64,000 bases of DNA from Iris pallida (taxonomy: Eukaryota > Streptophyta > Magnoliopsida > Asparagales > Iridaceae): positions 18,553,242 through 18,617,241 of the forward strand of contig JANAVB010023996.1 of assembly GCA_029216955.1 (NCBI GenBank), written 5' to 3'. The notes below the pieces were generated by a model. It did not search any database. It saw only the letters and a list, made by a program, of their open reading frames with translations, and was not told where the DNA came from. Positions 23,844 through 35,908 of this stretch are shown piece after piece (positions within the stretch are counted from its first letter, which is position 1; each line of letters starts with the position of its first letter). Both the position numbers and the translations under genes were made by a program.

Positions 23844-26366
23844 CATCGCCACCAAAGAGGCGGTCCATCTTCCAATGACTATAATCGATGTATATGGAAA
23901 AAAGGAGAATGAAACCTGTGTTGCTTCATGCAACGCGACACGGGGTTCTCTATCTCTCAAGAAGCTTCCTAAGAACCCTCATGTTTCGGCTAACAAGCCA
24001 AAGAATTGGCCTGGGGGTAGTAAGACGACTATACCCAGTACGGGTGTATTCTAAGGCACACATACAAAATCTAGATCCTTGGTGCAAGGAGATGACAATG
24101 TGGATGCAACATTAGCTGGGGTGGCCAACCCTCCACCATTTATGAAAATCCTATTTTCTAATCCAATGAGGGAATATATTACACGGATACCTCCGCAGAG
24201 GCAGGCAGCCAAAAAACTGGGTGTAGCAAATACAATGAGTCTAAGGGTGATTGTAACCTGCTAGTTTACCCTCAAGACGACGGGACTCAGCCGTCTGAAC
24301 CGGAGAACAAAAGATTCACTGTCCCTTCTATCCACCCGCACATGGTGTCTGTATTTATGGTCGAAGGTGACAACAACATGGAAAGCAGCGAAGGCTCTAG
24401 TCAGCAAAAATGTATAGAGGTTCTTGAGGAGAGCCTAAACACGTTAAACATTACTATGTAGTCCATAGCTTCTGTTGTCCTGGAGATCAAAGAGAAATTG
24501 ACCCCCACTGTCTCCACTCCTGCTCCTGACATAGCGGCTAAACGTGGATACAATGTGCTTCCTATCGTGAGCCAAACGATGCCAGCATCATCTACACCAT
24601 CGAAAACGGGCCTATAATGTCGAATGAAATACAACAAGCCCTCAAGGAGTTATACGCTCTCTATGATGCCAAAAAAAAGCAAGCAGCACTCCAAAAGATG
24701 GAGATTCGGCAACCATATTCTGCCGAATGGGATAATGTAATCTATCCTCCCAAATATAATCCACAGTCCCTCATGCCGTTCGATGCAAAAGAGTTTTCCC
24801 GCCGATACTTGAGGTACTTTGCCTCAGTAACAGGACATCTGCCAAAAGACACGCGCTCCTTATGAACATATTTGTAGGAGCCCTGCAGGGGTAGCCAACG
24901 GATGGTTTTATAGCCTTCCGAACAACGGCATTTCATCCTTCGAAGACTTGAAGAACCTATTCCTCAATCGATTCTATGAAGGAGGAATGGACATGACGAT
25001 GTCGACCCTCATAGATATAGTCCGGAAGGAGAAGGAGCCTGTACGTGCATAAATTGAGCGCTTCTACCAGGCTGCTTTGAGGTTTCCTCCTCGTATACCT
25101 GAGCCCATGCTTATAGACTGATGCCGCTTCCTACAAACAAGTTGTGGCACCGTGCTCCATGCGTAGAGTGGACGCCTTTCATCAGAGACGGATGTAGCTT
25201 AAAGAAAAGTACAGGATGCACAATTGCTGGGATTGAACTTCCCCTCTCACGAAGATAAAAGGAAGCGCTCATGCGGCAACAAAGACGGAAAAGGAAAGCA
25301 AGCCATGGCCGTCAACGTCTCCAAAGATTCGGCAGTAGTGAACCCAAAATCGGTCGAAGCATTGAGGCCGAAAGAAACCTACTCCTTCAACAACGAAGAT
25401 ACACTAGAACTCTTCGATATGTTGATAAAGAGTGGCAAACATCACCTCCTACATCCTAAGTGTCCCGATAAAGTAGAAAAGGTAGACAATCCAAAATACT
25501 GCCACTACCACCAGTATGTCCACGTTCGACATATGATTACTACATATTGAAGAGACAATTCCAGTGCCTCATTGACGCCAAGGTTATCTCACTCGACTAC
25601 GCGGAGAAGACTGTTACCGCCAATATGGTCACTCTCCAGTTCGAAAGTTTTTCGAAAACAGAGGCTTAAGACGGCGTAGTCCCCATCCCGAGAGCGACGA
25701 TTAAAGTAGTCAATCTTCTACCGGCCCAGGACAACACCCAAGGCCTCATCCCATTTACGATGCCATGAGGCCAAGTAATATGGATCTACCCTAATTTCAC
25801 CCTTGACATGATGATGTATACAGCACGCTCTGTCAAGGAAAGGAAGGTCAAGACATGTCATATTTTCTATATCGACATATGATACTTTGGTTACCACTCG
25901 TTCGGCTCAACAAAGAGAAGAAAACCAAGCTCTAGAGGAAGAAACACTTCCGCCCGTTACGGCCAATGCCCCTGACACATCGGAAGCATGCCCATCTCAA
26001 GCACCTGCTATAGAAGGAGGTTTATTTCGACAAGCCTCTATGAAAAAACTCGACAATAGGGCCAATCAAGCCCTATAATTTTGACATATTGGCACAGCTG
26101 GCCAATACTCCGGCTCGACTATCACTCTTCGAGCTTCTTCATCTCTACAAAGAGACTCGAGACACCCTCAGCAAAGCTTTATAGAATGCTGACTCCATCC
26201 TCATTCAGGTGCAACCACCCAAGGAGAACCCTGTCAAATGTCCACATTGTCGTAGTGTGGTCGTGGTGGTCCCTAACATCACCTTGACCCAGCAGCACAT
26301 ACTACTGAAGAACAACAGGCACAACCGACCCCTCTACTATACAGGGTACGTTGGTGCCATTAAGGT
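23844..26366 (+). pseudogene. gag: Tat-type Ty3/gypsy gag-protease remnant (Tat-1)
   Basis: Gag of this lineage forms the particle core. Frames containing EIRQPYSAEWD and YPPKYNPQ (24700-24760), FYSLPNNGISSFEDL (24905-24950) and ERFYQAALRFPP (25055-25085) match the usual Tat/Ogre gag order. Later come YCHYHQYV (25500-25525) and, near 26070-26360, FDILAQLANTPARLS and HNRPLYYTGY, which match the region leading to the Tat protease. Stops and frameshifts are frequent. The left end abuts the LTR end at 23843 and the right end is cut by the LTR at 26367, so both ends are missing here. The open frames 24617-24865 and 25224-25550 are the best surviving pieces. Confidence 0.75.
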
Positions 26367-29300
26367 TGTAACTACCACTTTTTGAAATGAGGGTATTTTT
26401 GATGTTTTGTAAAAATTGTTATTTTAGTTATTAATTAATGGACTAAACCATGTTAGTGATACCAATTACTGAATTCTTGATTATTTTGTTATTATTTTAT
26501 TTAATGTATTGTGATTGTGTTATTAGCTAGTGAAACCTTAGAATTACTTTGCCTAGAGACTAACCATGACCATGTAGACTTAGCTAATGAACTTAGATTA
26601 GTAATTAGACTCTAATCTAGCTAGAAATCACTTAGAATCTAATTAAAGACTAGAAACAATGTATTAGTTTGGGCCTTTAGCAAAGAGGCTTGATTCAACA
26701 ACTTGAAAGGCCTTCTTGAAAAATATAACTTAACCAAGCCTAGACCATGACCATAAGGCCAGCCAAGAACAGCCCCTCACCCTATATAAGTCATTATTAT
26801 CCTCCTTCTTTCCACTTTCATTGAAACCCTAACCCTAGTTTTGGTGTTCTTCTCCAAATTCCTCCATCTCTCAAATTAACTCCAAATTTACCCAAACTAA
26901 TTGCAATCACTTTCTCTTAAAGAGAGGAAGTTTCTATTGGCTTGCTAGGAAGGATTTGGAGCAATTTGGCCATTGGAGTTTGGTGGGAGATCTATTCTGG
27001 AAGTTTTTATTGGTATTCCAACTCCCAATTGGTAAGAGACTCTAAACCTTTTTAATTTATATTTTCATTCCATATTTGCATTCATTTAGCGTCCCCCTAT
27101 CATTAGGTAGAGTTTGGTTCGAATTTGAATCCATTTAGGGTGCGTATTGCAAGAATATCGGATACGTGTCTCAAGTGTTCGATGAAATGTCCCATAGGAT
27201 GTTTTGATCTCTAATTTTTGATATAATTATATATTTGGGTTGCTAATTACCTGCATATTGTATGTGTATTAGACTTGGGGATTTTGAAGTGGTTTGATAG
27301 GTTTATTTAGATAAGGGGACACTCGACCTAGGTTTTGGCCATGAACAATGCATGCCCTTCTACTAGGGTCTCTGTTCTCGACTGAGACACCTTGGTTTCA
27401 CTATCTAATCACTAATTTGGGTTGGTCTAGTGACTCACAAGTAGTCTTGGGCTTTGGGCTTTGAGCCATGGCCATTTCGTGTTGTGTCATGACCTGCAGA
27501 TCTCATTTCTGTGCAGTCGAACCCCCATTGCCTATACACTTCAATTGACACCATTGTTGTATACTTTATTAACATGTCTACACACACCCTTCACATTGCA
27601 TTGTTCTGCCACACATACATCTCTAAACCACTGTATTGATCCACATTACCTATATTTGAACACTTTGCTCTGTCTGCAATACTATACTCAGTGCACTTAT
27701 TAGTTAGTATCATTCACACCAGGAACTGCATATACGTCCTACGCATCCATCTGCTTATGTACCACATCCTGGAGTCCACTGCAATTTATTACCTGCCATA
27801 CATCGACCAGAGATTACGCTGCACACATTGTATCTGCCCCTTCATTAATTGTTGTCCTGCATACATGCTCTCCTTTCTGTCCAAGTAATACTCAGATAAT
27901 GAGCTTAGCCAGACATATTAGTTTTCTCTTGATGTCCTGCACCCCTTTGGTCTACTACACATGTTTAGCATATGACCTTTATGCATGTATCCTAATCTCC
28001 TTGCCATCTAAGTGATACTCTTAGAGTATTAGTCAGTTTGCATTCATTTCATACATTCACTGCACTTGGGTGGCCTTTATGTTATATGTCAAGAGCAGTC
28101 ACCAGGTTTAATGTTCAGTATTACACTGAGCATTATGTTCATCTCTTCTAAATGAATCAACCACCATGCTAGGCCTAACATCAAGTGTTCAGACCCAATG
28201 GCTTTAGCCATTCTCTTGGTATCCTGTATTTGGGATATCCAACTTGAAGTATCAGACAGTTGAGTATTTCCCTTATCTGTTCTGTACAGCTATATTGGAC
28301 TAAACCATGCTACCCACTTTATCCATTGTTCAATTATGAACATTCCTTTAGTTATGTCCAGCAATATATAATCTTCTCTTCAAACTCATGATGCTATTGA
28401 GGTTCAGTTATCTGTACTTGTGTTCAGAGGTTGGGAAGTGTGAAGCTCGAGCACATACTTATAGTTGATGTCCTAATCCATGACCAATAGAATATTTGTC
28501 TTATTTTGGGTATGAAGCCGTCATATCCTTGATCAATGTATATATATAGGTTGTTATCGATTACTGCATGTCTTGTTCAGTCTCTTGAACTATCTTGTTC
28601 GGTTCCCCCACCTTACCTTGACCTGCACACTTGGTATCTGTCCACTTAGCCATAACCTATTGTTCAGTCCTAGGTTGCATCATATATCTTTGATTTGATT
28701 TTTCCATTAGAGTAGGTATCAAGTCCATTCCCTTGGACTTGAGTTTAGATAGGAAACCTATTATCCTATTTCCATATAATGTTCTGTCCTACCATGTTAC
28801 TCTTATTGTACAGCAGGTATCAGATTTGAAGTGATAAACACGAATCGGGATTTCCTTAGTGATGGTAGTTCACTCTTCATGTTCATCTGATGTTCTGTCT
28901 TGAATATCTATGATGGTTCAACCCATTCATTATTCTGCCATCTGAGTCCTAAACCCCCTTGTACCAGTTAAGTAGGATCCTTTTGTATCCAATTCCCATT
29001 CTTGTAATAGACCCCAATTAGTTAGAATATATCCAGATTTGAGTGTCATTCTTCAATACATGTGCAGTCCATTTTAATTAAAGTAAAAGACCTTTGTAAA
29101 TGCCCTGCCCCTTTTTGTTTAGACATTAGCCTATTTTATTATTCATGTTTTAGTTGATCACTTCTGTCCATCTTCATATCCTATGTAATGATCGGTCGAG
29201 CCCCTCAGCTAGAACTTGTCATTCTATGCATTATTCTGTTTGCTTTGGTATCAGTTGGTTCTGTCCTTTTGTTCAGAGGTAAGATGAGTAGAGGAACTAT

Positions 29301-31165
29301 CTTAATGTTTATTCCTTCTATTGTTCATAATTTGAACACATTAGGTTCTGTCTGGAACATCACATAATGTTCTGTCCCTCTTTTATGTTAAGCCATATTG
29401 CATTGTATTCAATCCCTACTGAACACTTGAGTTCAGACCATCCTTGTTAGTTCAAGTATTGATCTAGCTGTTCTATTCCCTACCATATCTTTCTTTGGGT
29501 TAGGCTTTGTAGCAAGTTTTGCCCTTGTTGTAGATTGCTTAGTCCTTGCATGATGTCCCATAGCATATGGTATATAGATATAGCCTATAGTTGCATACGT
29601 AAACATATATATTGTAGGTAGATATATATTTTTATATATAGAAGGATTTGACCAGTGGTTGACAAGGTTTGATATGGTATATATATATGTTAGCCTTTTG
29701 ATAGGGATATTTGAGTAGAGTATCCTATAGCACACTATAGGATAAATGGGTAATATAGGATAGCTTGGTATATGGATATTGGGTCAGGATTTGTAATGTA
29801 GCCATAGGCTATAGGACTTCAGCCATAGAGTAGTAGTGGAGTTGGCTTTAGGTGATTAGTCTATTTTGGTTTGACCCTTAGCCTAGAACTTCATGGGCCA
29901 GTTGTCAAACCCTATACGAAAATTGACCAAGATTGACTTAGGAGTCCAAGTTGACTTAGTTGACCAGAGTTGACTTTAGGTTGACTTTGGCCTTGAGGTA
30001 TGTAGATTGCATTGTATATTTCAATTATTCAATATTGAACACATTATAACCTATATTTCTCTAAATAGGACTCTGTGATTCCAGTTTGGATATCTATACA
30101 TATCAGTTGCTCAAGATATCAGGCGATTATATTTTCTGTTAGTTTTCATTCATGATAGTATATATTGCCTGCTTTAGACTACTTTACTTGATGTTGACAC
30201 ATTGTTATCACGGACCAGTACTCTATGGATCTTGTCATGATATGTTATCTCCTCAGCGGATACATCAAATATTTCATGTTCAGGTACTTTACCATGTGCA
30301 TCGTGTACTCCTTGTAATCGTATTAATCATATTCAAATCGTGTGATCTCATGTGCTCACATATGCTTATTGTGCAAAACTAATCATCTTGTACGTAACAT
30401 AACTTGGTCGGATCCTTGTGTATTGATTGGGGTAGGGAGTAGAAGTGGTCATATGACTAAATCTCTCTAGTGTAAAAATATGCATGTCTATTATACCCTC
30501 ACATATAATGGAGTTACCGTAGAATAAACATGTGCATCCTAAGACAATCACATAATCATCTTGTGCTCTAAAATATTTATATTTATTATAGCTTATAGTT
30601 TCTTACTATATTTCATGATTCAGCTTACTTATCCATATCTCATGTATTCCTGTATTTCTTTGCAGCACATCATGTATTTTATTTTACTGTTTGCTCTATA
30701 TTTCCTACCATGCTTTGGAATTGCTTTCAGAGATATGTGATCATTCCTTTCCTGACAGGATAACATTGAAAATTTTATAGATAACGGAGGATTCTAGCTA
30801 GGAGACACCAGTAGAGCTTGGAGTAGATTATTAGGTTATTGTCTAGTTGTTGTTTTCCATTATTTCATGAGATGTATTTATTTCATACTCTGTGGGTGTG
30901 GTGATGTTAATACTTAAACTTTTTTAAATCCGATTTTGTATTAAACATTGTGATCCTTCTATCTATTCCATTTTGTGCTGATTATCTCTCCTAGATATTT
31001 TGTGATTAAGTTGTATCCTTCTGAGATTGTCCTCCATTTGGAGAGTATATTATATTGTGTTTAGTTTTTGATTGAGACCTATGACAGCGTTCTACTACCG
31101 ACACTGCGGTATAGGCTGGACGTACCAACTGTCTCGTGCCCTTTCACTGGGTGCGGGTCGTGACA
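26367..31165 (+). repeat. Family B Tekay-type LTR (about 4.8 kb)
   Basis: It starts TGTAACTACCACTTTTTGAAATGAGGG-like sequence, closely similar to the family A LTR start, and ends GCGGGTCGTGACA after the shared GGCTGGACGTACC block. It lies directly after Tat-1 and is followed by the conserved post-LTR motif and leader. The 5 bases before it are AAGGT; no matching duplication or second LTR is seen in the window. It holds no gene; 27460-27890 and 29433-29735 show only short chance frames. Confidence 0.8.
29871..29986 (+). promoter_or_regulatory. W-box array in family B LTR
   Basis: Seven TTGAC[C/T] motifs lie on the element strand at the same relative place as the arrays at 22568 and 35834. ACATTATAACC follows about 60 bases downstream. 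Confidence 0.55.
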
Positions 31166-31858
31166 TATTTTTAGTGGTAGCCCATGCAGGTCGAGATTCA
31201 TATTAGTGCGATGTCATGGTAGTGCAACGACTTAGTTGTACTACTGCAAGCCTACAATAGAATATAGGAAGTGAGGTGTTAGAATGAGAGGATACTCAAT
31301 CACAGTTAGAATTCTTAAAAGATTCCTGGGACGACCCTTGAGAATCTTATTATGAACTTCAATTTGAAATCCTTTCCTCTTGTTTCTGTTTACCCTTACT
31401 CCTTGTTATTGAATTTGATTTTGATGGATCGTTGTTGATTTTGGTTTTCATATCAAAATGAATTTTATGACCTGAGTTACGGTATCTTCTGATAACATAT
31501 GTTGACGGGAATAACAAGGAAGGTAAAACGTCTACTTGGTTATGGAACCTGGAGTTTATCGCGGCCATATTAGTCGGCCTGGCAGCAACGTAGAGACCTG
31601 ACTTCGGATGTACAAATCTTGGTTTTGAGATATGGAATTTCTCGCAGCTATACTAGTCGGCATAGCGAGAATTCTAGACAACATGATTATACAGGTGCAT
31701 ACCCAGTTATGGAATCTACCATTTATCGCAGCCTTGCTTACTGGCATAGCAAGGATTCTGAGTATCATAATTTTGGACAGACGCGTATGATTATCAGATT
31801 GTATGTTGAGAAGGTTCTTAACATATCATCTCTATCTTTCACTTCTATTATTATGGAA
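31166..31858 (+). mobile_element. Family B leader, truncated
   Basis: The conserved post-LTR segment is followed by sequence aligning with 1-680 (for example GATTCCTGGGACGACCC, then repeated GCAGC...CTTACTGGC blocks). Similarity stops near 31858, where sequence of the AP2-like gene intron begins. No polypurine tract or 3' LTR of this family follows before 33281. Small repeated units CGCAGCC...CTGGCATAGCAA occur at 31580-31760. Confidence 0.7.
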
Positions 31859-32015
31859 TTGTGTTCCACTATCAATTAACTTAGGAGTTATTTAGTCCAG
31901 TACATTAACCTAATAATAAATTATATTGATATCAAATAGTCAGTACATTAACCTAATAATTAATTATATTTATGATGTTATTAATTATCTTAATGAACCC
32001 GTTGTTTTCTTTCAG

Positions 32016-32508
32016 GTACATTTGTGTCTTGGATTATTTGACAGTGAAGTAGACGCTGCAAGGTCATTAACCATTAACTTTTGCCTTGCTGACAATGAAT
32101 AAATTTTTAGGAGGGCCAACCTCAACATATTTATACAGTCCAATACAGTTATTTATTATGTTCTTCTTGGCTATCAGGGCTTATGACAAGGCAGCCATCA
32201 AATTTAGTGGAAGGAAAGTTGTCACCAATTTTGAACCTAGTACTTATGAAGGTGAAATACTTTCTGAAGCTGATGATTACGGTATCAGAAATTTCGTGAT
32301 GCAATTAGTTTTTTTTAAAATTTTTACATTAAGTGTTTTTTCAACTGTAAAAACTAATTTTGTGGGGTATTTTTGTAACATAGCCTTTGTTCAAAATCTT
32401 GATATGGACTTGAAGATTTCCCAACATGATGCTTGTAGTCCATAAAGGAATGGTGTCCTAGTGGGCGTTAACTTCCACTATGGTGTCATTGAAGCTTCTA
32501 GTGCTAGG
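32016..32508 (+). pseudogene. euAP2-type (AP2/TOE-like) transcription factor gene fragment, three exons
   Basis: euAP2 proteins are nuclear DNA-binding regulators of flowering and floral organ identity. Three exons can be read. Exon 32016-32062 encodes the end of the AP2 domain (LGLFDSEVDAAR). Exon 32178-32281 encodes AYDKAAIKFSG and TNFEPSTYEGEI. Exon 32384-32508 encodes QNLDMDLKIS and FHYGVIEAS, the usual segment after the second AP2 domain. Both introns (32063-32177 and 32282-32383) have GT-AG borders and keep frame, and TTTCTTTCAG precedes the first exon. An in-frame TAA at 32443-32445 breaks the third exon, so it is called a pseudogene. The first AP2 domain and the C-terminal part with the usual miR172 site are not in the window. 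Whether this is a degraded gene in place or a captured fragment is open. Confidence 0.85.
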
Positions 32509-33280
32509 GTAATTGTCTCTAATATCTAATCTTTTAAGATTTATAATATTATAGTAAAAAAAAGGAACTTCACTTTAATAATATGTTGCTTTCATGTTGT
32601 TCAACTTTTCATTAATATATACCTGTTCTCGTACATGTGAAGTCCATTAAAAAATTTCTTTCTTCTCGTCTCATTCGGATTCTCAGTTCTCTTCCAATTA
32701 ACTACAAAACGACATTTCATTTCCGAATGGCTTTCTTTGAAAGAATACTTCTTTTCTTGTTAGTTTAATTTCTTACATATTTAACTCATGCTGCTTAAAG
32801 GTTTCAAGTACACAAGTAGATAAGATGAAAATAAATAAAAAATAAATAAGAAAAGCCTAAAAATTAATATAAACAACCCATAATATGAAGGTTACAACAC
32901 TATATAACCGTTGGTAAATATAATAAAAAATAAATAAGAAAAAAAACCATCCCGTGCCTTCCACGTGATTGAAAAAAGTGTCATTGGAGGAAAACATTTT
33001 CATTCCCTCCAAAATTTCATGTGCGCCCTAAAGAGCACTTCTTCGACTGGTGATTCTCAAGAGTTCTCGTCTCCCGGCTGATGCTTCTCCCGCCTCCGAG
33101 CACCTCTCTTTCTCTGAAAGTAAATATCTCCCCCCTTTCTGAAGTTAAAGCCCTAACACTTTTTTATTCTCCGCATTTTTAGGGTAAATATAACTTTGGG
33201 CCAAATTTTTTATTCCACTCTTGTCAATTATTTCAAATTATAGAAAGACATTTTGATGGTATGCTAACAGAATCTAGTTT
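32509..33280. other. Unassigned sequence after the AP2-like exons
   Basis: It begins like an intron of the AP2-like fragment. 32800-32945 is A-rich. A less AT-rich patch at 33010-33120 (CTTCTTCGACTGG...CGCCTCCGAGCACC) ends in GAAAGTAAAT, which could be a 5' untranslated exon with a donor site, but there is no further support. The right edge is the Gypsy-1 LTR. Confidence 0.3.
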
Positions 33281-34159
33281 TGTCACTACCACATTTTAGC
33301 TTGAGGGTATTTTGGTTATTTCAAAATTTTGGATTTATTTTAAATTATTGGAGTGATGGTTGTTATTTTTGACCTTTGCTAGTTAAGACTATGGAGACTA
33401 ACTAGATGTTGACTTAGCTATGGTGACTTGATTAGCATGGTGGGACCCTAGTCTAACTTAAGTCGACCCAAGTTGAGTTATTTTGAATCAAGTTTCATAT
33501 GGAGATTAAGTGATTTAGGTGCATGAATTTTTGACTTAGAGATTGATTCATTTAGCTTTGAAACTTGGCCCAAGCCCATTAGCCACAACCCTAACCCTAA
33601 TTCTTTCCATACATGGCCGGCCCCAAGGGATTTCTCCCTATTTAATGTCTCTTCCTAGTTCTTGCCTCTTTTTACATCACATCAACTTTTGGCAAGAAAG
33701 AGGTATTGGCATTTCTTCATCAATCCATAACTTTTTCATTTTAATTAATTTTTTACTCTAGTCTCTTGCAATATAACCTAATCATACTCTATTTACTGTT
33801 CATGGAGAGAAATCTTAGATTTTGTGCAATTTGGAGCTTTTGACTTGCAAGAGGGATTTTCCTATTTGGGGCTTTTTCCTTGAGTTTGATACTCTATAGG
33901 TAAACACCTCAAACTATCATTAAATCTTGATTTCTTTGCATGGTTGCCTAGATCTAGGTGTCCCCTAGCTGTGGTGTGTGTTTGGTGAAGTTTTGCATTA
34001 GTTTCGTGTCTGTATCGGACACGTATCAGTTTTCAGTTACAAGTGTTTGTGGAAATGCCTCTGAGAACTTTTTCATCTTATTTTTGAAATGTTTTTGATT
34101 GAAAATATTGATTTTGATGTGCTCTTTGTTTTTACTAAACTCTGAGTTGATTTCTGAGT

Positions 34160-34640
34160 CGTGTCCACACGAAGACACGAACACGCTCGCGTGCAGAGCT
34201 AGGGTTTCCCCTGCTGTTCGATTGGGCTGTGGGGCACGACACAGTATTGTTCTACCCAATACTGTGAGGACACGTGGGGGCAGGGTCTGCGAACAAGACC
34301 CCCAAGTGGCTGGAAGTATCGGGTCGAATAGGACACGTTCTCGCTCATGTACTGGATTTACATGCACGCGTACATACGTACAGACACGTACTGATACGCA
34401 TCTCGTACACCGACACGGGGACACGTGGACACCTCATGTTGTGTCGAGGGTGTAGCCCTAGTGCTAGGCTACACGTGGACGTGACCACGTGGACACAAGT
34501 GTCGTGTGTCGTGTCTACAAACGTGTTGAACTTGTGCACGAGACAGTGCACTGTGTTCTCATTGCTCGTGTGTTAGTTTTCATATTGGACACGCTTGTGT
34601 CCACTTGGTTGGACACAGACACCCTATACGACACATACAC
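34160..34640 (+). promoter_or_regulatory. ACGTG- and GACAC-rich segment of family C LTR
   Basis: GACAC/ACACG pentamers recur at very high density, and ACGTG cores occur at least six times. Several are within CACGTG, the G-box bound by plant bZIP and bHLH factors. The segment is conserved in the copies at 43150-43640 and 61630-61972. A role as an enhancer is inferred only. Confidence 0.45.
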
Positions 34641-35298
34641 ATGTGCACTAATGATTACCAACCATTTAATTGGAATATTAACTGTGAATTGAATTCGAAA
34701 TTAGAATTTTCCTAAAGTTCTGATACCATATTCTGATTTTTATCCCCTGAGTTTTAAATGATGTTTTAACTGCTTAATTAGATGTTTTTGTGTATGTACA
34801 CATGTTTTTGTGTATGTGATCAACCTGAGAATTATGTAGGCTATTTGGGAATCAATAGTATTTGCTGTTCATCCTATTTTCTGAGATTTAATAAGTTTTA
34901 AGTTGTCAATTAATGTTTAAGTTAATATTGTTAACATTCGAACATGCCTGGGAATTTGGGTTATTGCCTGTGTGACACTGAAATCTGAACTCTCCCATCT
35001 ATCTTTATTCGACAAACACCCACACATTTACTGAATCTGGAAACACACCACACACACATGTTCACAAACCTGTGATGTTAAATCTGAAATCTGAACACAC
35101 CTATATGTACTGCTACCACATACATTGTACACACACACATGATCACAAGAATCTGGAAAACTGAAACTCACACACACTCTAAAACCTGAGAACACTACCG
35201 CTACAAACACACACACACCCTACTGCTATACATACACACACACCCTACTATTAAACACACACACATATGGTACACACACATATACACCACTGTCACTC

Positions 35299-35300
35299 TA

Positions 35301-35388
<88 letters not shown>

Positions 35389-35429
35389 ATATATATATAT
35401 ATATATTTTATATATATATATTTTATATA

Positions 35430-35472
<43 letters not shown>

Positions 35473-35474
35473 TT

Positions 35475-35560
<86 letters not shown>
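35299..35560. repeat. (TC)n-(TA)n microsatellite
   Basis: A TC run (35299-35325) passes into a long TA run broken by TTT interruptions. The equivalent in the middle LTR (52469-52561) is shorter, and in 54085-54126 shorter still. Confidence 0.95.
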
Positions 35561-35562
<2 letters not shown>

Positions 35563-35833
35563 TGCATGATAATATGTAAATATATATATGTATGATGGCC
35601 TACATATATTTTGTATTTGTAAAATGTGGCGAATATATATGTGTATGCCAATATAGACATGTGTATAGGCATATAGCCCTATATGATTTTCCTATATGTG
35701 TGCCTTATATACATTATGTGTATATGGGTATATATACATGAAATTATGTGTTTTATAGTTTGTGTAGCCTTGTGACTTGTGTGAATGCTAGGATAGACAT
35801 AATTAGGCTTGGTGAGACTAGTCTGGTTAGGAC

Positions 35834-35908
35834 TTGACCTAGTTGACCTAGTTTGACTAGTGTAGTTGACTAGATTTGACCAAAGGTTGACTTTAGCCTA
35901 GTTTGACT
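35834..35908 (+). promoter_or_regulatory. W-box array in Gypsy-1 5' LTR
   Basis: Seven TTGAC[C/T] motifs occur on the element strand within 75 bases. Counterparts in the middle LTR are at 52838-52903 (six) and 54371-54445 (six). Confidence 0.55.

Noticed and set aside
32086..32445. A 119-codon single frame over the AP2-like region
   Set aside because: The frame reads through the introns; the splice-site model with three exons explains the AP2 similarity better.
33010..33130. 5' untranslated exon of a host gene
   Set aside because: Composition and a GTAAAT donor are suggestive, but there is no coding continuation or promoter evidence, so it is listed only as unassigned.
34026..34692. Overlapping frames of 67-132 codons on both strands
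   Set aside because: GACACG repetition in the LTR produces them; they recur, with shifts, at 43211-43681 and 61548-62118 and have no start or family motif.
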